A stretch of DNA of 64,000 nt from Bathynomus jamesi (GCA_023014485.1 JAJOZX010009098.1:62001-126000), one strand, 5' to 3'. Shown: positions 1 through 11,448, counted from the first letter of the stretch. Translations and numbers: made by a program. The notes: generated by a model from the sequence alone, not told the origin.

Positions 1-468
1 TTAAAGAAAATGACAAGCACAAATACGCAGATTTGATAGTGGGTAGTAGGAATTAAAGAGTTGTATATAAATAAGTTATAAGATGTAGCAATGTCCATTC
101 TCACATACACTCCATACAGTATATTTTATTTATATTACGTGACGTCATAGTTTAATACTAGCCGCCTAATACAATTTTTAGTGTCATATAGGTTAATTTA
201 GAAACGAAAATGTGTTTTAAAACATTTTACTGATCAAGAAAAACGTCATAACTCTCTCTACAAAGCGAAATTAAAATTTATTGTATTTCGTAGGAAACTG
301 CCAGTCCGCCATTTTGAATTTCATTTTTGGGGGTGTTCCCGGGGTCCAATTTTGTCGGATTTTGGATATGTTATTCTGCAATGGTTCCTGAGCTGGAAAC
401 AGTTTAGAAAGCTTCTGAAGTAATTTTGCCCAGGTTGAAGCTATTTTTGCTCTAGATTGCCTGGACTA
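1..468 (-). mobile_element. 5' end of Academ-like transposon, copy A (rest lies left of window)
   Basis: This stretch is the near-perfect reverse complement of 3625-4094, the 5' end of copy B. The outer end is at 468 and reads CCTGGACTA, the same terminus as the other copies. The rest of this minus-strand copy must lie beyond the left edge. It carries the upstream control region, including a TGACGTCA palindrome at 140-147, but no coding sequence inside the window. Copies A and B are therefore arranged head to head about 3.2 kb apart. Confidence 0.85.
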
Positions 469-473
469 TTAAG

Positions 474-868
474 GCTTAGGTTACGTTTCCCTTTGGGGGG
501 TGAGGACATCCCAACTTCTCCCCCAAAGACCTCCTCCTCCTTTCTCTTCCTCTCTTAGGTTAAGGCTACCCCTTTGGGGGGAGGTAATCATCCTTTCTTC
601 CCCCGAAGCACCCTCCCCTCCCCCCCTTGGCAGCATTGAGTTGTTACATAACCCTTCCCCACTTTGCAGCATTGATGTTGCATAAGCCTTGCAACATTTG
701 TGTTGCATAAGCCCCCTTCATTGCATAACCCCTTTCCTTGCAACATAATCCCTGCCCCTTTTGTTGCACAACCTTGTTATAACAGCTTGCAACATTGATC
801 AATATTGCATCGCAACATTTCAATATTCTTGCACTCGTCCATTTTGCGCCCATTCTACTCCGGTGCAT
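474..868 (-). repeat. GC-rich TTGCA/CCCC repeat, probable non-LTR 3' remnant
   Basis: The first part is an imperfect tandem duplication (about 474-545 and 554-625) rich in runs of G and C. The second part repeats TTGCATAA and TTGCAACA words. On the minus strand the block resembles the region 43050-43240, which follows a reverse-transcriptase fragment: both share a short MGAK reading and the TTGCAACATTGATCAA word. It is probably the degraded 3' end of the same retrotransposon. No intact gene is seen. Confidence 0.4.
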
Positions 869-1293
869 CCCTAATTAATACTAATATTTTTTTTAACCAA
901 TGCCAGAAAACAAATAAAAAATTAATCCTTATTCCTTTTTTTTTAATCCAACAACAATGCAACAATTTTTTGTTTATGTTGATTTTTCGATCTTTTTTTT
1001 ATATGATTCGGCCACGCCGATTACAGATTTGGCGTCGGTTTTGCTCGGAAAACTATAGTTTTTATGATATGGTCAAATTTAGAAATCTTACTTTTTCGCC
1101 ATTTTTAAAGCATTTTTCTAAGATAGCAAATGTAATTTCAAGTGCAAAATTCAAAATGTCCCAAAAACTGGGGTTTATTAGTAATGTTTTTATTGTTTAA
1201 GGCCCATTATTAAATATTTGTATACATTTGGTTTCTTATTTCTGTTTATAAAATGTTTTTTTTGTATTTTTCAGATATTTGAATTAGAATTAT
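869..1293. other. AT-rich spacer, no recognisable gene
   Basis: Poly-T-rich sequence before the ORF at 1294. An open frame of about 130 codons crosses it, but its composition (Phe/Ile/Asn from T and A runs) looks like chance. A pyrimidine-rich tract ending in TTTTTCAG near 1274 could be a splice acceptor for the downstream gene. Confidence 0.4.
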
Positions 1294-2985
1294 ATGGTGA
1301 TGGCTACCAATAGGCCCTGCAGACACTCTGCAGATTCATTTTGTTATGTTTACGGCCATTACATCACTCCAAAGCAAGTAAAGCACAAAATTGACACAGG
1401 AACGAAGTTTTGTACAGCATATCACGCTTACTTTTGCATGCCCATGGGCGATCAAGATAAATCATGGACACCTCACTTTTGCTGTGGAAGCTGCTGTTCC
1501 ACATTAGAAGGATGGCTGCGAGGTACGAGAAAAGGCGTGCCATTTGCTATTCCTCGCATTTGGAGGGAGCAAACCAATCAATACGATGATTGCTACTTCT
1601 GCATGGTAGACATGTCACTCTACAAGAGAGGTAAAGGTCGAAAAAATGTCCTATATTCAAATATCTCATCTTCTATTGCCCCAGTCCCCCATAATGAAGA
1701 TTTATCCGTTCCATGCCCACCTACCATGGAGGAAATAGAAGAAACGCCTTTAATATCCTCTGATGAAGATGAAGATGCTGACTTCGAAGCAAGCTCCAAT
1801 ACGTCACCCTATTTCCCCAACCAGAAAGACAAAGACGACCTAGTCAGGGATATGAACCTTACGAAAACCAATGCAGAAATTATGACGTCCCGCCTTAAAG
1901 AGTGGAATCTTTTGGACCCAAGTGTCAAGATCTCTTTCTACAGGAATAGGCATTTACCATACCCTTCTTTCTACTCCTGTTTTGCATCGAGCTCTCTTTG
2001 TTACTGCTGTGATGTGAATGGCCTTTTTGCTGAGATAAGAAGTGAATACAGCCCTGCTGATTGGCGTTTGTTTATTGACAGTTCAACTAGAAGTTTAAAA
2101 GGCGTCCTACTACATAATGGAAACATGTTTCCATCTATTCCTGTGGCTCATTCGGTTGAAATGAAGGAAGAATATGAAAATGTAAAGCAGTTGCTAGACA
2201 AAATAAACTACAGTGAACATAGGTGGGATGTATGTGAAGACTTCAAAATGCTAGAATTCCTGCTTGGACTACAGGGCGGTTACACTAAATATTCGTGTTT
2301 CCTCTGCCTTTGGGACAGCAGAGCAGATGGTGAGCACTTTGTCAGAAAGGAATGGCCTGTGAGAAATGAGCTTAATTCAGGCAAACACTCAATGTTCTTA
2401 ACGAAGCCCTTGTTCCAACAGACAAAATTTTGCTACCCCCGCTGCATATCAAGCTTGGTCTTATTAAGTAATTCATCAAAGCTTTGGATGCTGAAAGTGA
2501 TGCTCTTTATCATATACGTTCAATGTTTCCCAAACTTTCTGAAGCTAAAATCAAGGGAGGCATATTTATTGGGCCTCAAGTCAGACGCATGTTAGCATCT
2601 AAAGAGTTAGAAGAAAAAAATGACAGCTCTTGGAAAAAAAATGCTTTGCAGTCATTTCGACTTGTAGTTCATGGATTTTTAGATAACAAGAAGAACGACA
2701 ACTACAAAGAGCTTGTAGAAAATCTACTCAAACACTTTCAAAGGTTAGGTTGTAGAGCGTCCCTGAAGTTACACTCTCTGGACTCGCATTTAGAATTCTT
2801 CAGACCAAATTTGGGTGACGTAATTGAAGAACATGGTGAACGTTTTCACCAAGATATTCAAACCATGGAGAGGAGATAGCAGGGAAAATGGGACGAAGCT
2901 ATGATGAGCGACTACATCTGGTGTTTAATACGAGATAATCCAAGGGACTATAAGAGAAAAGTCGCTCAAATGTACATTTTTAAGC
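1294..2985 (+). pseudogene. Unnamed transposon-like protein (FHQDI family), copy 1, broken
   Basis: About 560 residues of a large protein family that I recall as high-copy and uncharacterised in arthropod genomes; I know no official name. The N terminus has CxxC/CxxxC pairs (FCCGSCC, YFCMVD) around GDQDKSW, which look like a zinc-binding module. An acidic linker follows, then the conserved WRLFIDSSTRSLKGVLLHNG and FLCLWDSR blocks. The C-terminal block has GERFHQDI and then QGKWDEAMMSDYIWC. Breaks: a frameshift near 2400, an in-frame TAA near 2475 and a TAG at 2877, so it is not functional as written. A chromosomal mobile origin is inferred from the second, diverged copy at 16714. No terminal repeats were found around it. 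Confidence 0.7.
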
Positions 2986-2994
2986 ATTATCCGT

Positions 2995-3120
2995 TTAGAT
3001 TTGTGGGCATATTTGTGTGCATATTATATTTGGGTGCATTATGTATACATTATATACGCATTAAATATACATTATATAGTACATTATATATACATTATGT
3101 ATCTTTAAATATGAAATATA
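2995..3120. repeat. ATTATATATACATT short tandem repeat
   Basis: Imperfect reiteration of a 12-16 bp TATACATTATATA-like word downstream of the broken gene. It produces a spurious open frame. Confidence 0.6.
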
Positions 3121-3624
3121 TTTATTTTCCTTTCCTTTTCTCCATTGTGATTTTGCTCTCTGATAAGCCACTAGATACAAAAAATAGATTATGGTTTTCA
3201 GAAGAAACTAGAGTTTTCACGAGAAAACTAATAAGAATTTTTAATTCAGCTCACCCAAAAACAAAGAAACACCAAAAAAATAAGATAAAAGCAAATTTCC
3301 AAAATTTTGTTACATAATGTAATCATTCAATTCCTAAAATTTAGAGATAATCAGGTAAGTTCTGTCGCACTTTACCTACTTCGTAATATCATCATTTCGC
3401 ACTTCCATAAACCTACCATTTTCTTCAACGTCTGGAATTGGAGTGTTTTCCTGAAAAATACAGAAATAAAAATTAGGTAACGATCAAATTATTGTGTGAG
3501 ATACTTGAAAATTGCCGATACACATAACCACTTAAACAGTATACAGAAACTCCTCGAACATCGGAGCTTTCGCGCAGCACACACTGACGGTTTCCTTATC
3601 GGCACAGCGGAGGGAGGGTAGATA
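3121..3624. other. No gene seen
   Basis: AT-rich sequence between the transposon-like pseudogene and the left end of copy B. No domain, RNA gene or repeat was recognised. The last bases, ATA at 3622-3624, are one half of the copy B target duplication. Confidence 0.4.
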
Positions 3625-3943
3625 TAGTCCAGGCAATCTAGAGCAAAAATAGCTTCAACCTGGGCAAAATTGCTTCAGAAGCTTTCTAAACTGTTTCCAG
3701 CTCAGGAACCATTGCAGAATAACATATCCAAAATCCGACAAAATTGGACCCCGGGAACACCCCCAAAATGAAATTCAAAATGGCGGACTGGCAGTTCCTA
3801 CGAAATACAATAAATTTTAATTTCGCTTTGTAGAGAGAGTTATGACGTTTTTCTTGATCAGTAAAATGTTTTAAAACACATTTTCGTTTCTAAATTAACC
3901 TATATGACACTAAAAATTGTATTAGGCGGCTAGTATTAAACTA

Positions 3944-3951
3944 TGACGTCA
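3944..3951. promoter_or_regulatory. TGACGTCA (CRE/ATF-type palindrome)
   Basis: A perfect 8-bp CREB/ATF palindrome in the 5' region of copy B, about 250 bp before the start codon. It is conserved in copy A (140-147) and copy C (60685-60692). A binding role is inferred only from the match. Confidence 0.4.
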
Positions 3952-4204
3952 CGTAATGTAAATAAAATATACTGTATGGAGTGTATGTGAGAATGGACAT
4001 TGCTACATCTTTATAAACTTATATTATATACAACTCTTTAATTCCTACTACCCACTATCAAATCTGCGTATTTGTGCTTGTCATTTTCTTTAAAACTGTT
4101 ATTATGTACTCCTTTCAAATACTGCAACACAGTTTATTAATTTGTGTTTTCTGTTTCAGACTGACTCGGTGTACGGCTGATTCGGTGTGCGTCCGCCTTC
4201 AAGA

Positions 4205-7200
4205 ATGCAGACCCCTGAAGAATTGTGCGTGATTTGTAAGGAGAAATTGGACAGCGGACAGGAAGTGGTTCACATCTCGCAAAAAGGAGCAGATGGTATA
4301 AATGCATCCAGCCGCAGCCGTGGAAGCGATGTTGTTGCAACAGCTGGAATAAGTGTTCACGTTGTATGTAGGAAAAGGTTTACGGATAAAAAGACCATTG
4401 AAATAAATAAGCGACAGACCGCAGCCGAGGCAATACCAAGGAAAAGTGCTCGTTTTCATGAATACGCATTTTTCAGTGCTACTCACTGTTTGTTTTGTGA
4501 TACCTTTGTGGACTTTTTTTCCAAACACAAACCAAAATCAGAGCATGTCAAAATAAGAACTACAGAGTTCTCCGAAACCATAAAAAGGTGCTGTGAAAGC
4601 CGCTGCGATGAATGGTCGTTTAATGTAAAAGGCCGTCTGGAGTATTATCTTCGTGATCTTCCTGCTGCAGATTGTGTCTACCATCACACTGCAGCGTAAA
4701 TTTTCGAAGTGGAAAAAACATTCCTCGCGGATACTCCTCCGACGATCATGATTCGAAGAAAGGGAGACCAACTAATGAAGAGCAACACCAAGCATTCCTT
4801 CAGACCTGTGCTTACCTGGAAGAGAATGATGATGAACAACTGTTGATTGGAGACCTAATTTCCAAAATGGAGGAATATCTTCAAGGAAGTCAGAGCTCTG
4901 TCTACGAACGCAGGCACATGAAGAGAAAGCTTTTAGAACGTTACGGAGACAAGATCATAATATCAGGTGAAAGTGGGAAGGCAGATGTAGTAACACTATG
5001 AGAGACAGCTAATGAAATTCTTATAGATTATCACAAAAAGTCGAAAGAATGTGATATAGATATAGAGCTACAGAAGATTTACCTAGTAGAAGCTGCTGCA
5101 AAAATAATCAGAAGTGATATCAAATCTGTCGACTCGCCTAGAAAAGATGTGTATCCATCTCCAAATGACATCACTGCAGAAAGTGCTCTTGATTACATTC
5201 CCAACAGTCTGAAATTGCTATTATCAAAAGCATTTGCGGGACAGGATGCTTCAAGAAAAATAGGTGCAATTGGGAAGAGCATTATGCAAGCAACCCGTCC
5301 TAGAGGATTACTATGTCCACTACAGATCGGTTTGTCGGTTCAGCTACACCACAACTTTAGGTCAAGGTACCTTATTGACGTTCTCCATCAGCTGGGTTAC
5401 TGTTCGTCGTATGCAGAAGTAACAAGATTCGAAAGAGACGCGGCGCTGGCAAGTGGGTCTGGCTTTTACTGTTGATGAAAACACTGCAGTCCTTCTAGCA
5501 GCAGATAACGTCGATCATGATGTCTGCACTTTGGATGGGAAGAATACCTTTCATGGAATGGGTATGATTGCCGCAATAACTCCGAAGATCAAGATCCACC
5601 CTTCTATTCACAGGCGTAATGTTGGTGACAATGACATTAAGAAGATTGCAACCGTTGACATTAGGGAATATAGACACGCGAGAAGCATGTTGAGGGACAT
5701 CTCATTCCGCGAACTTCCAGTACCCACTGCCACCATAAGTCGACTTAGTCTTCTCTGGCAGATATCTTCAGCAGAAAGATCAGGTCCAAATTGGTCCGGA
5801 ACAATGCAGGCAATTCACGGTGGATCAAGTGTCTCACATCCAGGTGTGGCGTCGATCACGTTCCTTCCCATCATAGATATGTCGCCAACTGACATGACCT
5901 GCATATTTTCGACATTACTATATTTGAGCAAGATAGCACGCGATCAAAAAGTCCCATGCATTATTACCTTTGATCAGCCTTTGTTCTGGAAAGCTTCCAA
6001 TCATCAATGAACAGAGAGACCTGCAGGACATTGTTTTAATGCTGGGATCATTTCACACACTGATGAATCTTTTGGGAGCAGTCGGTACTTATGAATGGTT
6101 CAGGATTGTCTGAAGTACTTCAAGAAATATACGGACCAAATGCCGTGCAACACATGATGTCTGGAAAAGCTGTTTCAAGAGCGATACGTGGTCATATGAT
6201 AGTAGATGCAGCTCTTAGTACCTTACTAGTCGCAGACGTTTTCCCTCGTAATGAAGATGGAACTCCTCATGACCTCCATAAGGAAGCTTGTGACCTGCTC
6301 GACGATGTTATGACCGCCAAACAATCAGTTGAGGATGTGGAATCTTCGAATGCATTGTCTCAGATTGCTACCACTTTGGATGCGAAGAAAACTGACCTAC
6401 AATCTACTTCGCAAACAAGTCAACTCTGGTTGGAATATCAGCGAATGATCAACATTGCACGTTCCTTGAAACAGCAGACAGAACCGGCTCGTGGGATTTG
6501 CACTTGCAAGCTATGCTGGAGACCATCCCCATAATTGCAGCAGCCGGACATCACAATTACCTGAAATCGATATACCGTACCTGCAGAAAATGTTAAGTTT
6601 GCCTTCTGAAAATCCAGCCGTTAACAAAATGTTCCAGGAAGGTAAGTTTGTGGTAAGAAGAAGCGACAGATTATGGGCCGGACTCGGCACAGACCTGGTG
6701 ATAGAACAAGTACTAATGCGTTCCCTGAAAAGCAGAGGCGGACTGACACGCGGAAGTGGATTTACAGACATCCAAAGGACAACGTGGCTCTTTTCTATGC
6801 CTCTGTGTTCCACTTATAACTTAGCAATGCAGGAATACACCAGAGTTTTGTTGGAAAGTAGTGAACAGCACAAGGAAATGAGGGGAAGTAGACAAATCAG
6901 GGACAGTAATGACATGAAGAAAGTACTTGAACGTCTGGAATCCTTATCCCCATTCCATTCTACCTCGGGTCTCTGCAACATTGTAACAGGGCTAACTGCT
7001 GATCCTGGAGTTAACGATCATCAATTGCATTCAATCGGTACGAACATTGTCGTAAAAATGATTGGGAAACAAGCCTTTACATATTCTGCCAAAAGATCTG
7101 ACAAAGTGAAACACTAGGATCTGCTTCTGCCGTTGTGATCACTGATGCTTCAGATATAGAAGTAGATCCTGCACTACTGTTTCAGAGAATGATGACTGTT

Positions 7201-8563
7201 GCCACTGGCGGAGACATGAATCTTGAAGATGTCATGTGTTACGAACTGTGTGCATATCCTCCTGCATTGTTCGAATCACGAAGTATCTTGAGGAAACCCG
7301 ATAAGTCTCAGCTAGCTCATGCAATAATCAAATACACTGACACTTTACGCATGGAAGAAGTTCAAGAAATTCAGTGCACAGACCAGTACGTATTGGATGG
7401 TGGATCTCTACTACATCGTGTTTCCTGGCGTCAAGATGAAACATATGACAGCATCGCCAACTCATATGCCGATTTCACTCTGAAAACATATGGAAAAGCA
7501 ATCATTTTTTTGATGGCTACAGCAGCTCTCCTACGATCAAGGACATGACCCACAGAAGACGCAGCACCAAGACAAGCAGAAATGTGAATCTCAGTCCAAG
7601 CATGAAGTTTGTTGGCCAGAAGGAACACTTCTTGGCTAATGAAAACAACAAGCAAGCATTTATTTCCCTCGTAGGTGAGATGTTGAAGAAGCACGGGTGT
7701 ACTGTTCACAACGCAGATGGGATGCTGATGTGGACATCGTTCGTGCAGCAGTTTCCTCATCAGAAAATGAAACTACAACAGTAATAGGGGAACACACCGA
7801 CTTGCTGATTCTCCTTCTGTACCATGCCAAGGACAGTGGTTTCAAGTTGTACTATCGCAGCGATATAAGACGGGGACCATCTCCTAATCCTGTGTATGAT
7901 ATTCTCAGCATTCAATCATTGTTAGGCAATGACATCTGCAAGTATCTCCTGTTTGTGCATGCTTTCACGGGCTGTGATAGCACATCCAGAATTTTTTCGA
8001 TCGGTAAAGCCAAAGCATTCGACACACTGATGAAGGTGGCTGAACTCCGTTCAGTTGCAAATACATTCTGTTCTGATTGTTGCCAACACTCTGACATTGA
8101 AGCCGCTGGAAGAAAGGCAATGCTTCTGTTGTATGGCTGCAAAACACTTGAATCCACTAACGCACTACGTCATCGAATGTTAGTTGAAAGGTAGCTACAG
8201 CTAAATCTTTGTTCCACCCGAACGTTTGCCACCTACCGATGCGTCCACAAAGTACCACAGCTTTCGCACATACTTTCAAATACTAATCTGGAAGTCTACA
8301 GAAGAGAAGATCGATGCAGAACAGTGGGGTTGGTATGTAAAGAATAATTCCTACTACCCTACAGCCTGCGACAAGCCACCAGCTCCAAATTATCTACTCA
8401 ACATGATCGCTGCTCCTGCAAGACGAAATGTGCTACTTCAAGATGTGGATGCAAGCGTAATGGAATGCCCTGTTCAGCCGCTTGTGGCGAGTGCCAAATC
8501 AGTGGTTGCGATAACAACCCAAGTACCGGTAATCTATCCGATGATAGTGATGAAGAGGATTAA
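4205..8563 (+). pseudogene. Academ-like transposase: zinc clusters, PIN/XPG-like nuclease, CXC tail; broken
   Basis: About 1450 residues when read through its breaks. A splice-acceptor-like TTTCTGTTTCAG at 4148-4159 precedes the ATG. The N-terminal 170 residues hold spaced Cys/His pairs (CVIC, VVCRKR, CLFC, CESRC). The middle has IYGPNAVQHMMSGKAVSRAI and TDLVIEQVLMRSLKSRGGLT, blocks recurrent in this family. Near 7715-8020 comes a PIN/XPG-type core: ADVDIVRAA, then IGEHTDLLILLLYHA, then HAFTGCDSTS, giving the spaced acidic residues expected of a FEN/XPG nuclease. The last 50 residues (8411-8563) are a Cys-rich CXC-like module with an acidic tail. Breaks against copy C include a lost base near 4689, TGA at 4999, and indels near 5470, 6090, 6480, 6582 and 7110. 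Confidence 0.7.
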
Positions 8564-8962
8564 TTTCTGTATGTTTGTGACCAGGTATCACTTCTTCTGT
8601 AATGAACATAACTTGAAAAAAATAATTGTTGTATTATTGATTATAAAAATCTGTAAAAAGCTATATAACATTATATTTGCGTAATAACTGGTTGTGTTGT
8701 ATATTGTTGAATTAAAAACATTACAACTGAAAGAAAAAGCATCAAATGTATCTCTAAATAAAAGCGTAAATTATATATTTTTTTTTTCGTAGGAAACATC
8801 CAGTCCGCCATTTTGAATTTCATTTTTGGGGGTGTTCCCGGGGTCCAATTTTGTCGGATTTTGGATATGTTATTCGGCAATGGTTCCTGAGCTGGAAACA
8901 GTTTAGAAAGCTTCTGAAGCAATTTTGCCCAGGTCTAACTACAAATTGCCTGGACTAATAAG

Positions 8963-9066
8963 GTTCTTTGTGCGTGGGTATGGGTGTGCGTGCGTGGGTG
9001 TGGGTGTGCTTGTGTGCGTGCGTGGGTGTGGGTGTGAGTGTGCGCGTGGGTGGGTGTGGGTGTGTA
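8963..9066. repeat. GTGGGTGTG-rich minisatellite
   Basis: Imperfect tandem copies of an 8-12 bp TGGGTGTG/TGCGTG word immediately right of copy B. Open frames over it on both strands are artefacts of the repeat. Confidence 0.8.
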
Positions 9067-9070
9067 TCAG

Positions 9071-9290
9071 CAGGGCAGGCGAGAACTGCCCCGGGGAAAG
9101 ATTGGTATATGGGCCCCCCTGTTTACTCAGTATTTTATTAGTAATGTTTTTTATGTACGTACATAACAAGCAAACTGATTATATGTTCAAGTCACTATTC
9201 AAAACATACAGTATGATAATCTCTATAAAATGTATGTTCATTAATTATATTTCCTCTCTGTTATTTAATCAATTGCTTTACTTAACCACG
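9071..9290 (+). mobile_element. hAT MITE fragment related to 10847-11448
   Basis: It starts CAGGGCAGGCGAGA. It then matches, in inverted orientation, both the right part (about 11300-11440) and the left part (about 10945-11010) of the complete MITE at 10847-11448. The middle of that element is missing. No clear right end is present. Confidence 0.6.
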
Positions 9291-9475
9291 AAATATACGT
9301 TCAACCCATATTTATCCCTCTAATACGGGTGAAAATTGCTAAAAAAAATCTTGCTCGCCGAGTTCACACGAATGCCGATTTCTCGCTGCATGCAACGTTA
9401 CAGAAAGGCGTACATACAGTGACATAAACGGTCCAAAATCAGCCTTATTGTATGCTGTCTTAAGACAACACAATA
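9291..9475. other. No gene seen
   Basis: Short spacer between the hAT fragment and the mariner-type remnant. No recognisable feature. Confidence 0.3.
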
Positions 9476-10042
9476 CAAGGCTATTCAAATTGATACACCT
9501 GATTTCAAATGAGAATATTTTTTAATGTTACAAATACAGAGTGATTTGTGATACATCAACCAAAAGAAAAACTGTCCAAATTTTGTCTCTCACCTCATAA
9601 ATGCTCTATGTGACTTCCCCTAGTTACACGAGCAACGTCGACACGATAGTCGAATTCCTCCCATACTCGCTCCAGCATGTCCGTTGTCACTGACTCTACG
9701 GCAGTAACAATGAATGCGAGTTCGGAGCTCATCCAAAGATGTGGGCAACGGTAGCACGTACACAGTATCCTTAACGTACCTCCAAAGGAAGAAGTCGCAC
9801 GGTGTAAGATCCGGCGACCTAGGGGGCCAGCTGTGGAGCACCAAGTCATGCGGCCCACGCCATTTTCACACTGACTGTTTGTTGCTAGGCTAGGCCACGG
9901 CGTGACTTTGGAGCCCTCTCGCGGTGATCTTTTAAAACTCGGAGATTTCCTTTTTCATGTGGTGTATGCCCAGTTGATGCACGGTTGATAGATACGGAAA
10001 TATTCTCAGTTGAAATCGGATGAATCATTTTAAATAGCCCTG
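9476..10042 (-). mobile_element. Tc1/mariner-type remnant (CAAGGCTATTC...GAATAGCCCTG family)
   Basis: The ends resemble those of 41686-42277, and the two copies are alike along most of their length. On the minus strand, frames between 9595 and 9858 read WPPRSPDLTPCDFFLW, the third catalytic Asp region of an IS630-Tc1-mariner transposase, then a C-terminal GSHIEHL. The reading switches frames repeatedly and lacks the N-terminal half, so it is a dead internal-deletion derivative. A part present in the other copy (RRWIG...GPHD) is lost here. Confidence 0.75.
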
Positions 10043-10164
10043 TATTTCCCTTGTTCTTTTCAAGTACCAGTCAGCAAATGCTAATTTTCACCAAGTTCAT
10101 TCAACTCGGACGATATAATGACTGAGACCCATGTCACCCCTGAAGTTGTTTACAGTGATGACAG

Positions 10165-10450
10165 CATAGGCGGAGGAACGGGGAAAGGGGCCTGGGGGCC
10201 GGCAGTCCCTTCTGAAATTGACAGAAGGGGGCCAGGCCCCCATTGCCATCGAAGATATTTTGACATTCTAATTTTTGAAAAACAAGTTTTTCAAAGTAAA
10301 AAGTAAGTAAACATTTACTTTGTGTTTGGGCTACGTAACATATTTCGTAAATTTAAGTTTGTAGCTACCACTTTAGCACTTCACGCAATGTAGTGAATGA
10401 AGTCTACTTGTCTCCCCCACCCCTTGCGCGCTGACGTTCCGCCACCACTG
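10165..10450. mobile_element. hAT-like MITE, 286 bp
   Basis: The ends CATAGGCGGAGGAAC and GTTCCGCCACCACTG are imperfect inverted repeats. The flanks GATGACAG (10157-10164) and GATGAGAG (10451-10458) match at 7 of 8 positions, as expected for an old hAT target duplication. The short open frame that crosses the left end is probably fortuitous. Confidence 0.6.
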
Positions 10451-10846
10451 GATGAGAGTGACTAATTTTAAATGAAAACATATACAGCGTAAATAGTATT
10501 AACTGTGTATAGTGTACACTGTACAGTGCAGTAATTTTAGTGTAGTGTAACAAAAGTGTAGTGTTCAAGGTATTACGTAATAAGTCGTGTACATAAGACT
10601 CCGAATAGAAAAACTGCGTCCCTACCTATAGTCGGCCGTCACTATCCTACAAGTCATCACCAGGATTTGTACTAAAACTTGAAAGTATTTGAAATTTTTT
10701 GTCATTATTTTTTACAGTTTTTACTTGTATTTACTTATTATTAATTTATTTTTGCTTCTTTAAAAACAATGGGGAAATTTCGAAAAATACAAAAAATTAT
10801 AATGGGGTATTGATACATCCGTGGTCCCCGTGACATACGCTGTACC

Positions 10847-11448
10847 CAGGCCCACCGAGAGGGTGGGGATACCGTGGAAAAATCCCCTGGGCCCGGACCT
10901 CTAGGGGACCCGGAAAGAGGGGGGAAAATATCTAAAAATATTAATAAAGCAATTGATTAAATAAGAGAGAGGAAATATAATTAATGAACGTACATTTTAT
11001 AGAGATTATCATAGTCAAACTGAAACAGATAAAATATCCGCATTCTAACAATACCCAAGACCGACTGACAGATCTGGGAACCATTGTAATTGAAAGCCAG
11101 TTAGCCCGTACTTTAAATTTCATCAGAATCACTTACCACTTTGCTAGAGAGAAGGCAAAGAAAGTACACTTCTAATTATGAAAATCTTGCAGTAAACAAT
11201 TGTCTTGCCTGCATGGACTGGTACTGCATTTGTAAATTGTATGGTTATAGAATTAATATAATTGATTCGAAAAATAAAATAGTAATTTTCTTCTGAGTTG
11301 TTTATTCATACTGAATGTTTTGAATAGTGACATATAATCAGTTTGCTTGTTATGCACACAAAAAACATTCATAATAAAATACTGAGTAAACAGGGAGGCC
11401 CATATACCAATCTTTCCCTGGGGCCCGCGACAGCTCTCGGCGGCCCTG
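10847..11448. mobile_element. Non-autonomous hAT element, 602 bp
   Basis: Termini CAGGCCCACCGAGAG and CTCTCGGCGGCCCTG are inverted repeats. They are flanked by GCTGTACC (10839-10846) and GCTGTATC (11449-11456), an 8-bp duplication with one mismatch. The interior is AT-rich and has no transposase. A rearranged fragment of the same family is at 9071-9290. Confidence 0.8.

Larger units (their letters stand above)
3625..8957 (+). mobile_element. Academ-like DNA transposon, copy B, both ends present
   Basis: A 5333-bp element. It begins TAGTCCAGGCAAT and ends ATTGCCTGGACTA. Similarity between the ends extends over roughly 170 bp (3625-3800 against 8790-8957, inverted). It is flanked by ATA on both sides (3622-3624 and 8958-8960), a 3-bp target duplication. 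It carries one long protein region (4205-8563). Copies at 1-468 and from 60364 share the same termini. Long TIRs, a 3-bp duplication, an XPG-type nuclease and a Cys-rich domain fit the Academ superfamily as I recall it. A database match would settle the name. Confidence 0.75.

Noticed and set aside
805..1200. 131-codon open frame
   Set aside because: Composition follows T/A runs, no motif, and it ends just before a better-supported gene.
8925..9323. Cys/Val/Gly-rich open frame and its minus-strand His/Thr-rich counterpart
   Set aside because: Both are translations of the GTGGGTGTG minisatellite.
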